DNA of 64,000 nt from Craterostigma plantagineum (GCA_027422505.1 JAPQWV010000331.1:618001-682000); one strand, 5' to 3'; shown: positions 48,317 to 60,585, counted from the stretch's first letter. A program made the numbers and translations. The notes: generated by a model from the sequence alone, not told the origin.

Positions 48317-48932
48317 TGTTGACAATCCAGCCACCCACCTACCGCACACCAACATTGAAAAAGAAAAAAATAAAATATTATTATAATATTTTATTATAAT
48401 AATGAAAGGTCCATATTGAAGGGCGACGCGGCGGATTCCTGGCCGCCCATTTCGAGTGGTCCAGAAGAGCTGAAGACATCTATAAATAGGCTGAGGATTC
48501 TTCAGTTATTATCATCACAAGCTCATTCGAGTTTTACTATATATAGAGAGAAGTAGTTCGAGTGAATTGTGAGATTATCAGTTCAGGTAGAAACTGATAG
48601 GGTTCCACATCCACAGAGAGGTGTGAGGTAAACACGAGTGGTAAAAGTGAGATAGTAAAAATTCGAGGGTTGTAATTTTTACTATAGTGAAGATTTTGCC
48701 GACTCGGCCGTGGTTTTTCCCTCTTCGTTAACAGAGGGTTTTCCACGTTAAAGTTCTGGTGTTCTTTCTTAATTTACGGTAATTTTTATTTTTACCGTGG
48801 TAGTTACTGTGCGGGTCCCACCAAATTTACCTCGTGGGTCCCACTTCTCCCGATCGTCGTACCGAGCCGAACCGGGACCAGTTCCGCTGCGGGGCCCACT
48901 AACCACCACGGGGCCCACCACCATTCCCAACA
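48317..48932 (+). repeat. 3' LTR of the copia element
   Basis: 616 bp, the same as the 5' LTR except for one substitution that I detected (GAGCCGAACC here). Its U3 promoter points towards MET1, whose start codon is 1.03 kb downstream. Confidence 0.93.
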
Positions 48933-48937
48933 CTTGA

Positions 48938-49959
48938 CACATGAGGAAACGCCCAACTTAGCTGATTAAAAATAATAATTAGGTAGGATCTAGTTCGATT
49001 TTTTTTTTTTTCCCATTCAACCTTTATTTGGTTATGATTTCGATTTTTTAGCTTATTTCCCATCGTTATAACGAGCCAAATGCATAAGACCATTAATCTA
49101 ATTAAATTAAAATTTGATTATGATTTGATGGTCATGCACCTGTAATTACGGACAACATGCGGTCGACCTTAGCTCGAAAACGCGTTCTTACGTGAAACCT
49201 AATTCACTCACAAAATCATTATATTTTGACGAATGCTTTATTTCAACTATATATTGCGAAATCAGATTATTAATTGTGGTTCACAAACCCTTTGTGCAGT
49301 ATGAACATACAACACATATTTGCAACTACTAAAAGTATTAAATATTTACATGCGTACGTGATGTGACGGTATTTAATTATAATACCAACGCCACCGTTTC
49401 GATTTATTGCGTGGGGACGACCATCCCATTTAATAATCACTGATATGATATGATCCTCCAACATTTTTTTTAATTATAGCATTCGGATTTATGTCTTCCT
49501 AGACTAAGGTAAAAAAGAGAAAAATACAGCAATTTTAGTCTATGTTTGGCAACATTGGAGTTGGGTCGTATCTATGAGAAAACCAATGTTGGCCCAATAT
49601 GGAAGAAGGCCCAAAAATCTTTCGGCCCAATAAACATAAAAATAGGTAAAGCGAATTTTCAGAAATAATAATAAATGACGGTAAAAAGCGGACCGTATTG
49701 GCGCTAAAGGATTTGCCATGAAATTGAAAAGCAGCGCCATTCTATTACATCTGTCAGCAAAGCGAAACCCTTTAGGTCGTCACACACCCACACACATGAG
49801 TGTATAGATACGGCAAACGAAAAATTAATTCAATGTATTTGGGGACAATCACCGCATTGAGTTGATTTTCTCATTCTTTATCAGGGTTTTTTTTTTTTTT
49901 TTTTACTTACATCGCCGTCTTGGGGATTGAGGAGTGAAAGAATCGGGGACGAGGAAAAG
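48938..49959. promoter_or_regulatory. MET1 promoter region
   Basis: About 1 kb between the copia element and the MET1 start codon. Three GGCCCA/TGGGCC-type words occur at about 49590-49630 (TTGGCCCAATATGG, AAGGCCCAAAAA, TCGGCCCAATAAAC). They resemble site II elements, which are common upstream of cell-cycle and replication-associated genes. A poly-T tract lies at 49885-49902. Much of the rest is AT-rich. Confidence 0.5.
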
Positions 49960-52900
49960 ATGGTTTCTGCTTCTGATGGGAAATCGGCAGCTGCAGGTAA
50001 ATGTGTGGGTATGTGTGTGTGTGTGTTTGTTTGTTTCTTCGTATCGCAAATTTTCAGGTGCTTGTTGCAGTCAATTTGGTTTTCTGCTTTGAAGACTGCT
50101 TTGATGTGATTTTAGCCTGATGTTTACGCTGTCCAATCTGAGAAGCTGGATAAAATTTTTTATTTTTTCTTTCAAGGTTATTTTTGGTCATATACGCATT
50201 CTTGTTTATTTAGCTGCGAATTTGCTTGTGAAGCTCTCACTAACCCTATGTTTGGTCTTTCAATACTCTGGTAGTCATTCTATGTATCATCAAAATGAAA
50301 GGTAAGTTGACTCGTATGATTTTCAATATGCTATTTGAGAATATGTCATGGAAGTATGCTTTTGCTGCTCCTAAATGGATCTGTTCTCACATGCATGATT
50401 GGCATAAGATGTGTAATTGTATCATAATGTGTGCTGGAAATTTTATTTAGTGGCGAAATTTAGTTGTCTGCAGATTGTCGGAAGGAGACATGTTAACCGT
50501 TTTTCGAATTTGTTGGTTACCGTTAAGTGCTGGTGCGTTTTTTTGAAATAAAAGACTAGTATGCTCTTCTTTTTTTGCATTTAATGAATTTCTTTCCGCT
50601 TTTCATTGAGGTAGTGTCCATTTGTAAATTATCGATAAAATTACGATAATTAGTTGTTTGCAAGTTTGGGAACCCAAATATTTACTCCATTAGATGTTTG
50701 TTGTGGAATATCTATAGTTGGTTCAGATAGAACTAAATATTGGCTCAGTAGATTCGCCAACATTGGGAGGCAATCTCGGTGATGAATGAAGAAGCATTTA
50801 TGGCACTCCATATTGATTCGGACACGTGCATCGCGTAATAAACATGATTAATTTTCACAGCCATTCTTGCTTTCAAATAGACTCCTCTTTCTATCGTATC
50901 AGGAATTCAAGATTTGAGTTAGTGTTTTGTTACGGGGACACAAGTTCACATGATGAACTTGATTAGTTCGAACGGCCATTATTCACTTTCATATAGAACT
51001 CCTATGTCCTATTGTATCAGTAGTGAAAGATTTGATTAAGTGTTTCGTCTTTGTTTCACATGTTCTATTCTGATTCAGAAATTTCTGTGCAATGTTCAGC
51101 AATGTATTTATTTCACTTAGTTGGTGCAGTAGTACCTCAGTTTCACTTAATCTTTCTTACTCTGGAGATCGTCATTTTTCCTTCTTCTGAAACTCAATTT
51201 TCTTCAGGGACCACGAAAAGCAAGAGAGTCGTTTCAGACTCTAAAAGCAAAAAGACAGTCGATATAAAACAAAGAAAAAGACCTGCTTCCCAGACAACTG
51301 ATGATTCCATTGCTCCAAGAAAACAGCCCAAGCGTGCTGCAGCATGTTCAGATTTTAAGGAGAAGTCTTTCAAATTATCTGAGAAAGACTCGATCGTTGA
51401 AACAAAAAAAGATTGCTCTGTCGAGGATGAAGTCATCGCTGTTCGTTTAACTGCTGAGGAAGAGAATGGTCGTCCATGCAGGCGGCTCACAGACTTCATG
51501 TTTCACAATTCAGATGGGGTGGCTCAGCCATTTGAGATGTTGGAAATTGATAGCATATTTATATCCGGTCTAATATTACCTCTTGAAGAAAGTAAGGACA
51601 AAGAGAAAGCAAAAGGGGTTCGATGTGAAGGCTTTGGACGCATTGAAGAATGGTCCATATCAGGTTATGAAGAGGGATCGCCAGTTATATGGATCTCCAC
51701 AGAGGTCTGTGATTACGACTGCCTTAAACCTTCTGGAAGCTACAAGAAGTTTTACGAACACTTTTACGCAAAAGCAAGCGCCTGTATTGAGGTTTATAAT
51801 ATATTGTCGAGACCTTCTGGATGCAATCTTGGCCTTGACGAATTGCTTGCTGGTGTTGGGCGTACACTGAGCGGTATGAAGTGCTTTGCTGGTTGTCATC
51901 CTATCAGGGACTTTGTTGTTTCTCAGGGCGACTTCATCTATAACCAACTTGTTGGTTTGGACGAGACTTCAAAAAATGCCAATATGCTATTCATAGATAT
52001 GCCCGTTCTTTCTGCCTTGAGAGATGAAAGTAAAAACTCAGTTAGCCCTACGAGGGCCCAGCTTGGTTCGCTTCCTGGGAACCTGAGAATTGGCCCAAAA
52101 TGTGGGGATGAGAGCAAAAAGACTTCGTCTGCTGAACCTATTACTGTCGCAGAAGTGGACGATGACTCAAAACTTGCCAAGTTGCTGCAGGAAGAAGAGA
52201 ACTGGCGCTCGAAGAAGCAGAAGGGAAGGGGGTCAACCTCCTCGTCCAAAAATTACTACATTAAAATCGACGAGGACGAAATAGCCAACGACTACCCTTT
52301 ACCTGCCTATTATAAGACGTCGAAGGAAGAAACCGATGAGTACTTAATCTTTGATAGTGGCGCAGGTGAGCTATTTATTGAAGATCTGCCCACAAACAAG
52401 CTCCATGACTGGGCACTGTACAATTCAGATGCTAGGCTGGTTCCTTTAGAATTGCTGCCTTTAAAACCTTGTGCGGAGATTGACGTGGCAATCTTTGGAT
52501 CTGGTGTGATGACCTTCGATGATGGATCTGGATACACATTTGACGATGATCCTGCACATACTTCGGTGGGTGGTTCTGTAGCTTCTGAAATCGATGGGAT
52601 CCCAGTCTTCCTAAGTGCCATTAAAGAATGGAAGATTGAGTTTGGATATGCTAATGTTTCTATTTCAATAAGGACTGATATGTCTTGGTAGTCCCTCTCT
52701 CCGATCCTCTTTTTCATACTCCGTAATGCACGTGTGGTTCATAAAGCTATTCTTTTCCGTTTCTGACTTCCTTTTACCTTGTATTCTTCAGGTATAGGCT
52801 AGGGGAGCCTTCAAAGAATTATTCCCCTTGGTATGAGCAGGTCCTGAAAACAGCAAAGCTTGGTATTAGCATGATTAATTTGTTGAAGAATGAGAGCCGC

Positions 52901-55900
52901 GTGGCCAGACTATCTTTTGCAGAAGTTGTCAAGAGAATCTCTGGTCTCAGTAAAGATCACCCTGCTTTTATATCATCCAAACCTGAATTAGTGGAAAGAT
53001 ATATAGCTGTACACGGTGCGATAATTCAGCAGCAGTTCTTAGAATATCCTGATGACCAAATAAAGAAGTGTGCATTTGTGGCTGACCTGGTCAGGAAAAT
53101 GGAAGATCGACACCATACTAAATGGCTTGTCAAGAAGAAGAAATTTGTGACTAAAAATGATCAGAACTTAAATCCTCGGGCTGCTATCGAGCCTGTCATA
53201 TCCAAGAGAAAGGCTATGCAGGCAACCACAACCAAACTTATCAACAGAATCTGGGGTGGGTTCTATTCTATCTATACACCTGAAGAATCAAATGAAGAAA
53301 AACACGGTGTAGTGAAAGAGGATGAAGAGATGGAGGTGCAAGAAGAAAATGAAGAGGTTGATGCTATGGAGGATATCGTAGAACTTCCACCAAGCACTGT
53401 GGCTTGTGGTTTGGTGCAAATAAAATCCACTCCATGCTCGAGCAATGAAATTATGTGGCATGGGGAGTCTGTTGGTGAATTACCTACAGGCGAGGCCTTA
53501 TACAGAAAAGCCATAGTCCATGGAAATGAGATTGAAGTCAAGGGAACTGTTCTAGTGCAGGCAGTTGGCTCAGATGACGTCCCATCAATATATTTTGTAG
53601 AGTACATGCTTGAAAAATCTGATGGCACTAAATTGCTTCATGGGCGAATCATGCAACAAGGCTGCCAAACTGTGCTTGGAAATGCAGCAAACGAAAGGGA
53701 AGTTTTCTTGACGAATCAGTGCATGGACGTCAAGCTTGGGGATGTCAGAGAATCCGTGCATGTAGATATAAGATCAACTCCTTGGGGTCATCAATATCGA
53801 AAAGCAAATGCAGAGTTTGACAGAGTAGACAAAGCAAATGCAGAGGAAAGGAAGAAAAAGGGTATGCCTACTGAGTACTACTGCAAGAGTCTCTATTGGC
53901 CTGAGAGAGGTGCCTTCTTGGCCTTACCACATGACAAGATTGGGCTCGGATCAGGCTTGTGCCAGTCATGCACTTCAAAAGAAGATGACTCTCATCATAA
54001 GGAATTATTTAAACTGGATTCATCTCTTTCCAGTTTTATATACAATGGAACATCTTATTATATATACGACTATGTCTATGTCAGTCCTTATTGCTTCTCA
54101 TCAGAGAGAGAAACCGTTAATTTCAAGGGTGGGAGAAATGTGGGGCTGAAGGCATATGCAATATGCCAGCTGCTTGAAATTCGTGCACATAAGAAGTCTG
54201 CCAAAACAGCTGATGCCACATCTGTTATGGTCAAAATCAGAAGATTTTTCAGGCCAGAGGACGTGTCATCAGAGAAGGCTTACACTTCAGATATTCGAGA
54301 GGTAAAGGCTTCTGTTTATTTTAGGAATGACACTTTTTCATTGTCTTATGTATTTTTATATCCCGAACAAAACTTCGATGATACTTTTATGCCAATGATT
54401 TCTCAGATCTACTACAGCGAGGAAACACATGATGTGCCCGTTGATGTAATTGAAGGGAAATGTGAAATTAGAAAGAAGAATGATCTGCAGCCTCAAGATG
54501 GCCCAATTATTTCTGATCATGTCTTCTTCTGTGAGCACTTGTATGATCCTTCGAAAGGATCCATCAAGCAGGTATCACATTCTCATTTCTTTCGTACATG
54601 CGCTAGAGTATCATTTCGTCAAAGCAACTGGAATGGCGTTGTCTTTAAAGCCACTTTCCTGCTATTGGTCTCACTTGTTTTTGATTAATGTTTTGCGTCT
54701 ATGTTCTGCAGTTGCCATCTCAGATCAAACTAAGATACTCAGACTGTAAGCTGAATGATGATGCCAAGTCTAGAAAGCAAAAAGGGAAATGCAAAGAAGA
54801 AGAAACTGCTACTGAAACAGCCAAACTTAATGAAACTTCTGAGAAGAGCCGCTTGACTACGTTGGATATCTTTGCAGGCTGTGGCGGTTTGTCAGAAGGA
54901 CTACATCAATCTGGTATGTTACCGTCATTACGCTGCTAATTTAAGAATCACTATTTGCGAGTAAAAAGCACTTTTGTTCTGTTTCTTCCAATTCAGGGGT
55001 TTCATTCACAAAATGGGCCATCGAGTATGATGAGGCTGCTGCAGATGCATTCAAACTCAATCACCCTGGGTCTTTGGTGTTTGTGAATAACTGCAATGTC
55101 ATTCTGAGGTATATTCGTATAAGGAATCTCTACTCTCTTACTGGTCTCTGTTCATCTTTTCATAGACACGAGCAACAAATGACAAATTTAGCTTGACTAA
55201 AACTGATCGATTACGTTGTTTACAACGCAGGGCGATCATGGAAAAGTGCGGTGATATTGATGATTGTATTTCGACCACGGAGGCTGCTCAATTAGCTGCA
55301 TCTTTGGACAAGAAGGAAATCGATGATCTACCCCTTCCAGGACAAGTTGATTTTATCAATGGAGGCCCCCCTTGCCAGGTTAGCAAAAAACAGTTCACAC
55401 CTACATTCTTCCCTTAACTTCGTTGCTGAAGCTAATCACAATTCTTCTGTTGCAGGGTTTTTCTGGAATGAATAGGTTCAACCACAGCACCTGGAGTAAG
55501 GTCCAATGCGAGATGATCTTATCATTTTTATCATTTGCTGACTATTATCGTCCCAAGTATTTTCTCCTCGAGAATGTGAGGAACTTCGTGTCGTTCAACC
55601 AAGGGCAGACGTTTCGCTTGACTCTAGCTTCTCTTCTTGAGATGGGATATCAGGTAAAAAGTGTTTCTTTCACATTCGAAAGATATAAATCTCTCGACGA
55701 AATATCTTCATGCGCTCGAGTTTCCTTATAGGTGAGATTTGGGATACTCGAAGCTGGTGCTTATGGAATACCTCAAGCTAGGAAGAGAGCATTTATATGG
55801 GCGGCATCTCCCCAAGAGCACCTCCCCAAGTGGCCCGAGCCAATGCACGTATTTGCAGCGCCCGAACTAAAAATATCCATGGCTGAGAAGTTGCAGTACG

Positions 55901-56886
55901 CTGCTGCGAAGAGCACTGCGAAAGGAGCACCATTTCGTTCTATCACTGTTAGAGATACAATAGCTGATCTTCCCCCAGTTCGCAACGGTGCAGCTAACAC
56001 AAGCTTACAGGTCTATAATCATGATCACAGAATCTCTTCCCAGAACTTACAGCAATCTTTCTTAACCTGCTTTTTCTTTTAATGCAGTATCAGAGCGAGC
56101 CAATATCTTGGTTCCAGAAGACAATCCGCGCTGCCATGGACACGCTAAACGACCACGTTTGCAAGGAGATGAATGAGCTGAACCTTCTTAGGTGTCAGCA
56201 TATCCCCAAGCGTCCCGGCGCTGACTGGCGTGACCTTCCCGACGAAAAGGTTCTAAGACCGACCCAAAAAGGAACGAGCTCAGACATTGAAACGATGCTT
56301 GTTGGTTATAATAGCTCAAACATCGCTTTTTTTTTTTTTTCCTGTCAATTCGCAGGTGAAGTTATCCACTGGTCAAATGGCTGATTTGATACCGTGGTGC
56401 TTGCCCAACACCGCCAAACGTCACAATCAGTGGAAGGGACTTTTCGGAAGGTTAGATTGGGATGGAAATTTCCCGACTTCGGTCACGGATCCACAGCCTA
56501 TGGGTAAAGTAGGAATGTGCTTCCACCCCGAGCAAGATAGGATTGTGACCGTTCGTGAGTGTGCTCGCTCTCAGGTAAGCTATTTCATTTCGTTAAGATA
56601 CTCAAATCCAAATAAGCCTTCAAAACTTTGGCTATTTTGAGTTTTCACCGAATACTTGTATCTTATGTTTGCTGTCCTCGTGAGGATTCGTATTCATGTA
56701 CTAAGGCAGATGCAACTCTTTTTTTTTTCTTTTTTTTTTTTGCAGGGATTCCCAGACAGCTATAAATTCTCAGGTACTGTGTTGCAAAAGCACAGGCAAA
56801 TCGGAAATGCTGTTCCTCCACCTTTGGCTTATGCATTGGGAAGAAAGCTCAAAGAAGCAGTGGAGAAGAAAAGTATCAGCTCTTAA
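49960..56886 (+). CDS. MET1: DNA (cytosine-5)-methyltransferase 1 (MET1, DNMT1-type)
   Basis: Maintains CG methylation after replication, in the nucleus. Exons: 49960-49996, 51208-52687, 52792-54301, 54407-54571, 54712-54913, 54997-55108, 55231-55378, 55456-55653, 55732-56010, 56088-56249, 56356-56574 and 56746-56886. All phases close and give 1550 residues (Arabidopsis MET1: 1534). Order: a Lys-rich N-terminus, two replication-foci (RFTS) domains (first: [20 protein letters not shown]; second: [18 protein letters not shown]), two BAH domains and a C-terminal catalytic domain. Catalytic motifs: [13 protein letters not shown] (about 1116), IV GGPPCQGFSG with catalytic Cys about 1217, [32 protein letters not shown]. 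The short first exon ([13 protein letters not shown]) is the least certain part. The 105-nt intron at 54302-54406 is in frame and stop-free. Confidence 0.95.
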
Positions 56887-57354
56887 AGAGCTGTTTTTCC
56901 TTTTATCGAGATTCTGATACTTGATGATTATTTCAAATTGAATATGCTATAAAACTCAAACTGAGGCTGTGTAATAGGGAAAGAAACCAGGCAATGAATT
57001 CTCTACTACAACTTGTATGATGAGCATTATTTATTTGCAGTATCTATTTGTGTACCCTTCATGCTATCAATGTGTGAAGCTCGTTATTACCTTCCAATCA
57101 TCTCCCATGTTCTATTTTTGCCCAAAAATTGACAAGGACCCTTCTATTAGTATCTCTCTGTTGCATATTATTCTCTCTACTTGTCCTAAACAAAAGGCGA
57201 CGAATGAACAGGTTCATGTAATAAAGTAGAATAAGGCCGGCCACATTTGGGCCTAAAATATGAAGGCCCATTAATGTTGTTATTGGGCTTTCGTACCATG
57301 TGTTTAGTTTACTTTGCTCTGCTTTCTACTCTGATCTGACGACCGCAGCTCGCA
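56887..57354. other. Spacer between MET1 and the glycosylase-like gene
   Basis: 468 bp holding the MET1 3' region and the next gene's promoter. GGGCCT and ATTGGGCTT words at about 57248-57290 resemble site II elements. No other feature seen. Confidence 0.45.
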
Positions 57355-59193
57355 ATGAACCACCGGGAGGAGAACGCCGCCGCTTCCGAAGGCGGCGGAG
57401 CAGTGGTGGTGGAGCTTCTCCTCGGTGACGACGCGGAAGATTTCAGCTTGGAAAAGGCAGTGTGCAGCCACGGACTGTTCATGATGGCCCCAAACTGCTG
57501 GGATTCACGTTCTAGAACGTTGCAACGGCCGCTACGCCTCGGCGTCGGCGAAGAAGCCTCGCACATGGTCGGCGTGTCCCAGCCGGACCACGCGCGCGGC
57601 TCGCTTCGAATCTGCGTTTTCGGCACGCGCTCGGTTTCCCCTCGGCAGAAGCAGTGCTTGCTGGTTTCCATTTCACATTCTACTCTTATCATCTCGCTCA
57701 GCTCTTCTATTTTCGTTAATTCGATCGCATTCGTTATCTGTAGCTTGCTCGTAATCTGTAGGATCAAGTGAGGAGAATGCTGAGACTATCTGAGGAAGAG
57801 AGTGAGAAGGTGAAGGAATTCCACAAATTGCACAAGGAAGCGAAGCAGAGAGGCTTTGGAAGAGTATTTCGCTCCCCTACCTTGTTTGAGGACATGATCA
57901 AGTGTATTCTCTTGTGCAATTGCCAGTGAGTGATTATCTCTTGTCTTCCTTCAAACTAGTAGTTTGTGGTAATTGAATCTCAAGCTCTATTCAGTATTGT
58001 TGCAACGACATGTATAGTGAAGATTATCATTGAAGAATATAAGCTTCAATTGCTTGCGTTCCTTACATAAAGTTTTGCAGATGGTCAAGGACTCTGAGCA
58101 TGGCTCAATCACTCTGCGATATGCAATTGGAATTACAGCGCCAATCATCTAACCCTTCGACTTCGAGCGAAGTGCAGCAGATCGCCCCGAAAACGCCCGC
58201 AGGGAAAGAAGCGAAGAGGAAATATTCAACTGCCAGATGTTCGAAGAAGTTGGTGTACGACGAGGTTATAGTCTCGAAGAACGAGGATGAGGATGCTAGT
58301 AGATTCACTACCTCGAGTTCAATCCCTGACCCACCATCATCAGACGTAAATGAGTTCTTTCAGAAATCTGATTCAAGCCCTTTTGATGATGATCTTATGC
58401 CCTTCGAATTCACTGGAAATTTCCCGAGCCCATATGAGTTAGCTGGCCTTGACGAGAAGTTTCTAGCCAAGCGCTGCAATCTTGGTTACAGAGCGAGCCG
58501 TGTGATAAACCTAGCAAAGGGAGTGGTGAACGGCACGATTCGATTGGAGGAGCTCGAAAATGGTTGCAATGGGCGAAACTTAACCGACTATGATGAACTG
58601 TTTCAGAGGCTGAGGAAGATCGAAGGATTTGGGCCCTTTACATGCGCAAATGTGTTGATGTGCATGGGATTTTACCACGTTGTCCCAGCCGATTCAGAAA
58701 CTATCAGGCATCTAAAGCAGGTTTCGCGAGTTGTCTGCCCAATATTCTCGAATATTCTCAACCATTTCAGACATTCTTGATGTAATAATATACAAATCTT
58801 GACAATGCTTGGGTTTCAGGTACACTCGAAAGCGTCCACCATTCAGACGATTCGGAAAGAGGTCGATGCCATTTATGGGAAATACGCGCCGTTTCAGTTT
58901 CTCGCCTACTGGTAAGTTTTTTGTCGCGGAAAGAACATTTGAAATTCGTTTCGACACGTAACTTTATCACGCATTAATCGTAATCTGCTTGGGAGTTATG
59001 CGTTGCTTTTCGTTCCTGGGATTAATTTATTGAATGAATCAGGTCGGAGATATGGAACTTCTACGAGGAATGGTTTGGAAAATTCAGCGAAATGACTCGA
59101 ATTAGCTATAAACTCATTACTGCTTCCAACATGAGGCCAAGAACAGAAAAGGGATGTAAGAGAACGAAAAGATTAGAAAATTCGCACGATTAG
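57355..59193 (+). CDS. HhH-GPD superfamily DNA glycosylase-like protein
   Basis: A putative base-excision-repair glycosylase, nuclear by inference. Five exons: 57355-57663, 57762-57925, 58081-58720, 58820-58911 and 59043-59193, in frame, 451 residues. The N-terminal region (FSLEKAVCSHGLFMMAPNCW, SRTLQRPLRLG) resembles the N-domain of the OGG1/AlkA-type fold in plant HhH proteins of unknown substrate. DMIKCILLCNCQW is the first helix of the HhH-GPD core, interrupted by a Lys/Ser-rich low-complexity insert of about 100 residues. LRKIEGFGPFTCANVLMCMG is the helix-hairpin-helix. It is followed by VPADSETIRHLKQVH, whose Asp (about 361) sits where the catalytic Asp of GPD enzymes lies. No bifunctional Lys is obvious and there is no C-terminal Fe-S cysteine cluster, so it is not DEMETER-like. 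The substrate is unknown. It lies about 470 bp downstream of MET1 on the same strand. Confidence 0.85.
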
Positions 59194-59436
59194 TTTTGCC
59201 TACAAAAGCCATATTTATCCCAAGACCTCAGATTTAGCCTTTAGGTTGTATCATGATATTTATGTTAGCTTCGCTGCTATTGTGTTTGTTAAGTGTTCAA
59301 GACTGTTAAGACTTATTTTGGCTACCAAATACGTTGATTGGTCTGTCACACAAATATATATAATAGTCTCGTTCTAAAATATTATTATTTTTTATATATA
59401 TTTACTTTAGGCATTGGCTACAAATGAATGAATATA

Positions 59437-59848
59437 GGGACCTTTACAATTCAGCCCCACATAGCAAGTTTCGTTTGGATTCAGCCCCTGTCAGAAAAAG
59501 CAATTAGTTTTAAGGACCCGATTTTTCATACCACTTAATCGGTCTGTGGTACCACTTCTTTGTTCTGTAGTACCACTTCTTTGTTCCGCAGTACCACATA
59601 ATTGCTCTGCAATACCACTTCTTTTGTTCTGCAGTACCACTTCATTTTTACTGCAGAACAATTAAGTGGTATTGCAGAGCAATTATGTGGTACTGCATAA
59701 CAAAGAAGTGGTACTACAGAACAAAGAAGTGGTACCACAGACCGATTAAGTGGTATGAAAAATCGGGTCCTTAAAACTAATTGCTTTTTCTGACAGGGGC
59801 TGAATCCAAACGAAACTTGCTTATGTGGGGCTGAAACGAAATTAACTC
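59437..59848. mobile_element. Near-perfect long hairpin element (GTACCACTT family), MULE-like
   Basis: A 412-bp inverted repeat. The arm 59451-59637 is mirrored by about 59650-59834 with very few mismatches, with a short loop around 59640. Each arm has TCAGCCCCACATA, CAGCCCCTGTCAGAAAAAGC, TTAAGGACCCGATTTTTCAT and several direct copies of GTACCACTTCTTTGTTCTG. The 9-bp word ATGAATATA flanks both sides (59428-59436 and 59849-59857), consistent with a Mutator-type target duplication. It has no transposase, so it is non-autonomous. The hairpin is long enough to yield dsRNA if transcribed, for example by readthrough from the glycosylase gene 240 bp upstream. Confidence 0.82.
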
Positions 59849-60430
59849 ATGAATATAAGGAGTTAAACGATATTCCCTTCCCTTGGCAGCAAATCATTAT
59901 CGTGCCCATGTTCGTTACCAGTTATCGATGTAAACGCGCGCCGCTACAATTATTATATTATAACAGATTTAAAAATCTCCCAACTATATTCTTTAAGCGC
60001 ACAACAATCATTGAACATCGATCTTCGAATCGGACAATGTAGTAATACGAATATCATGTGATTAACAGAATTAGGCAAGTCAGATCCAAGCTTGGTTAAA
60101 GCAAAGCAGTACACTTGCAACATTGGTTCGTCAAGAACTGACAATTTGGATATATTGACCATATAATAAAAACCTTCTAACTGACTAATAGTGTCTGTCA
60201 AATTGACCAGTCTCATTCGAATCAAATCTTTACTTAGGTCGATCTTTGTCTCATTACGTATATACAATACATACATACATGCAATAAAAATATCTATGGA
60301 CTATGGTGAGAGCCACGTTCTTGAGAAAGGAACCAAAGTTTGGCGCAGTTGTCCAAACTCCTTTCCCATCATTGATCAGTAGAATAAACTAAACCCTATA
60401 TAGCATTCTCCTCTCCATGTGCTTCTTCAA

Positions 60431-60484
<54 letters not shown>

Positions 60485-60585
60485 CCATATATATATATAT
60501 ATCATCCATTGAGTCATAGTGCAAGAAGCAGAACTAATCATTGGAAAGCACTGTTGCCTTTTAATAATCTCCAACGAGTGTAATA
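59849..60585. other. Spacer with a CT microsatellite upstream of a small ORF
   Basis: No gene recognised up to the (CT)n tract at 60434-60482, which is followed by (TA)n at about 60488-60500 (a possible TATA region). Short open frames on the minus strand here are spurious (CT repeat translated as Arg-Glu). Confidence 0.45.
60434..60482. repeat. (CT)n microsatellite
   Basis: About 24 CT units, followed by CCCC and TATATATATATA. The arrangement looks like a pyrimidine patch and TATA box about 100 bp upstream of the small ORF at 60586. Confidence 0.85.

Larger units (their letters stand above)
43572..48932 (+). mobile_element. Complete Tnt1-like (Tork lineage) Ty1/copia retrotransposon
   Basis: A 5361-bp element with two 616-bp LTRs, flanked by the 5-bp duplication CTTGA (43567-43571 and 48933-48937). 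The 5' LTR is followed by a tRNA-iMet primer-binding site (TGGTATCAGAGC), and the 3' LTR is preceded by a purine tract (GGCTGGAGGGGGAGAA). The two LTRs differ at one position that I can find (A/G in GAGCC[A/G]AACCGG, about 44125 vs 48870), so the insertion is recent. It carries one uninterrupted gag-pol frame. The RT and RNase H segments closely resemble tobacco Tnt1. It is inserted about 1 kb upstream of MET1, in the same orientation. Confidence 0.96.

Noticed and set aside
59535..59738. 67-codon ORF with repeated VVPLLC/EVVLQ units
   Set aside because: It is the translation of the GTACCACTT hairpin arms; repetitive non-coding element.
60389..60574. Minus-strand ORF with a long Arg-Glu run
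   Set aside because: Translation of the CT microsatellite; not a protein.
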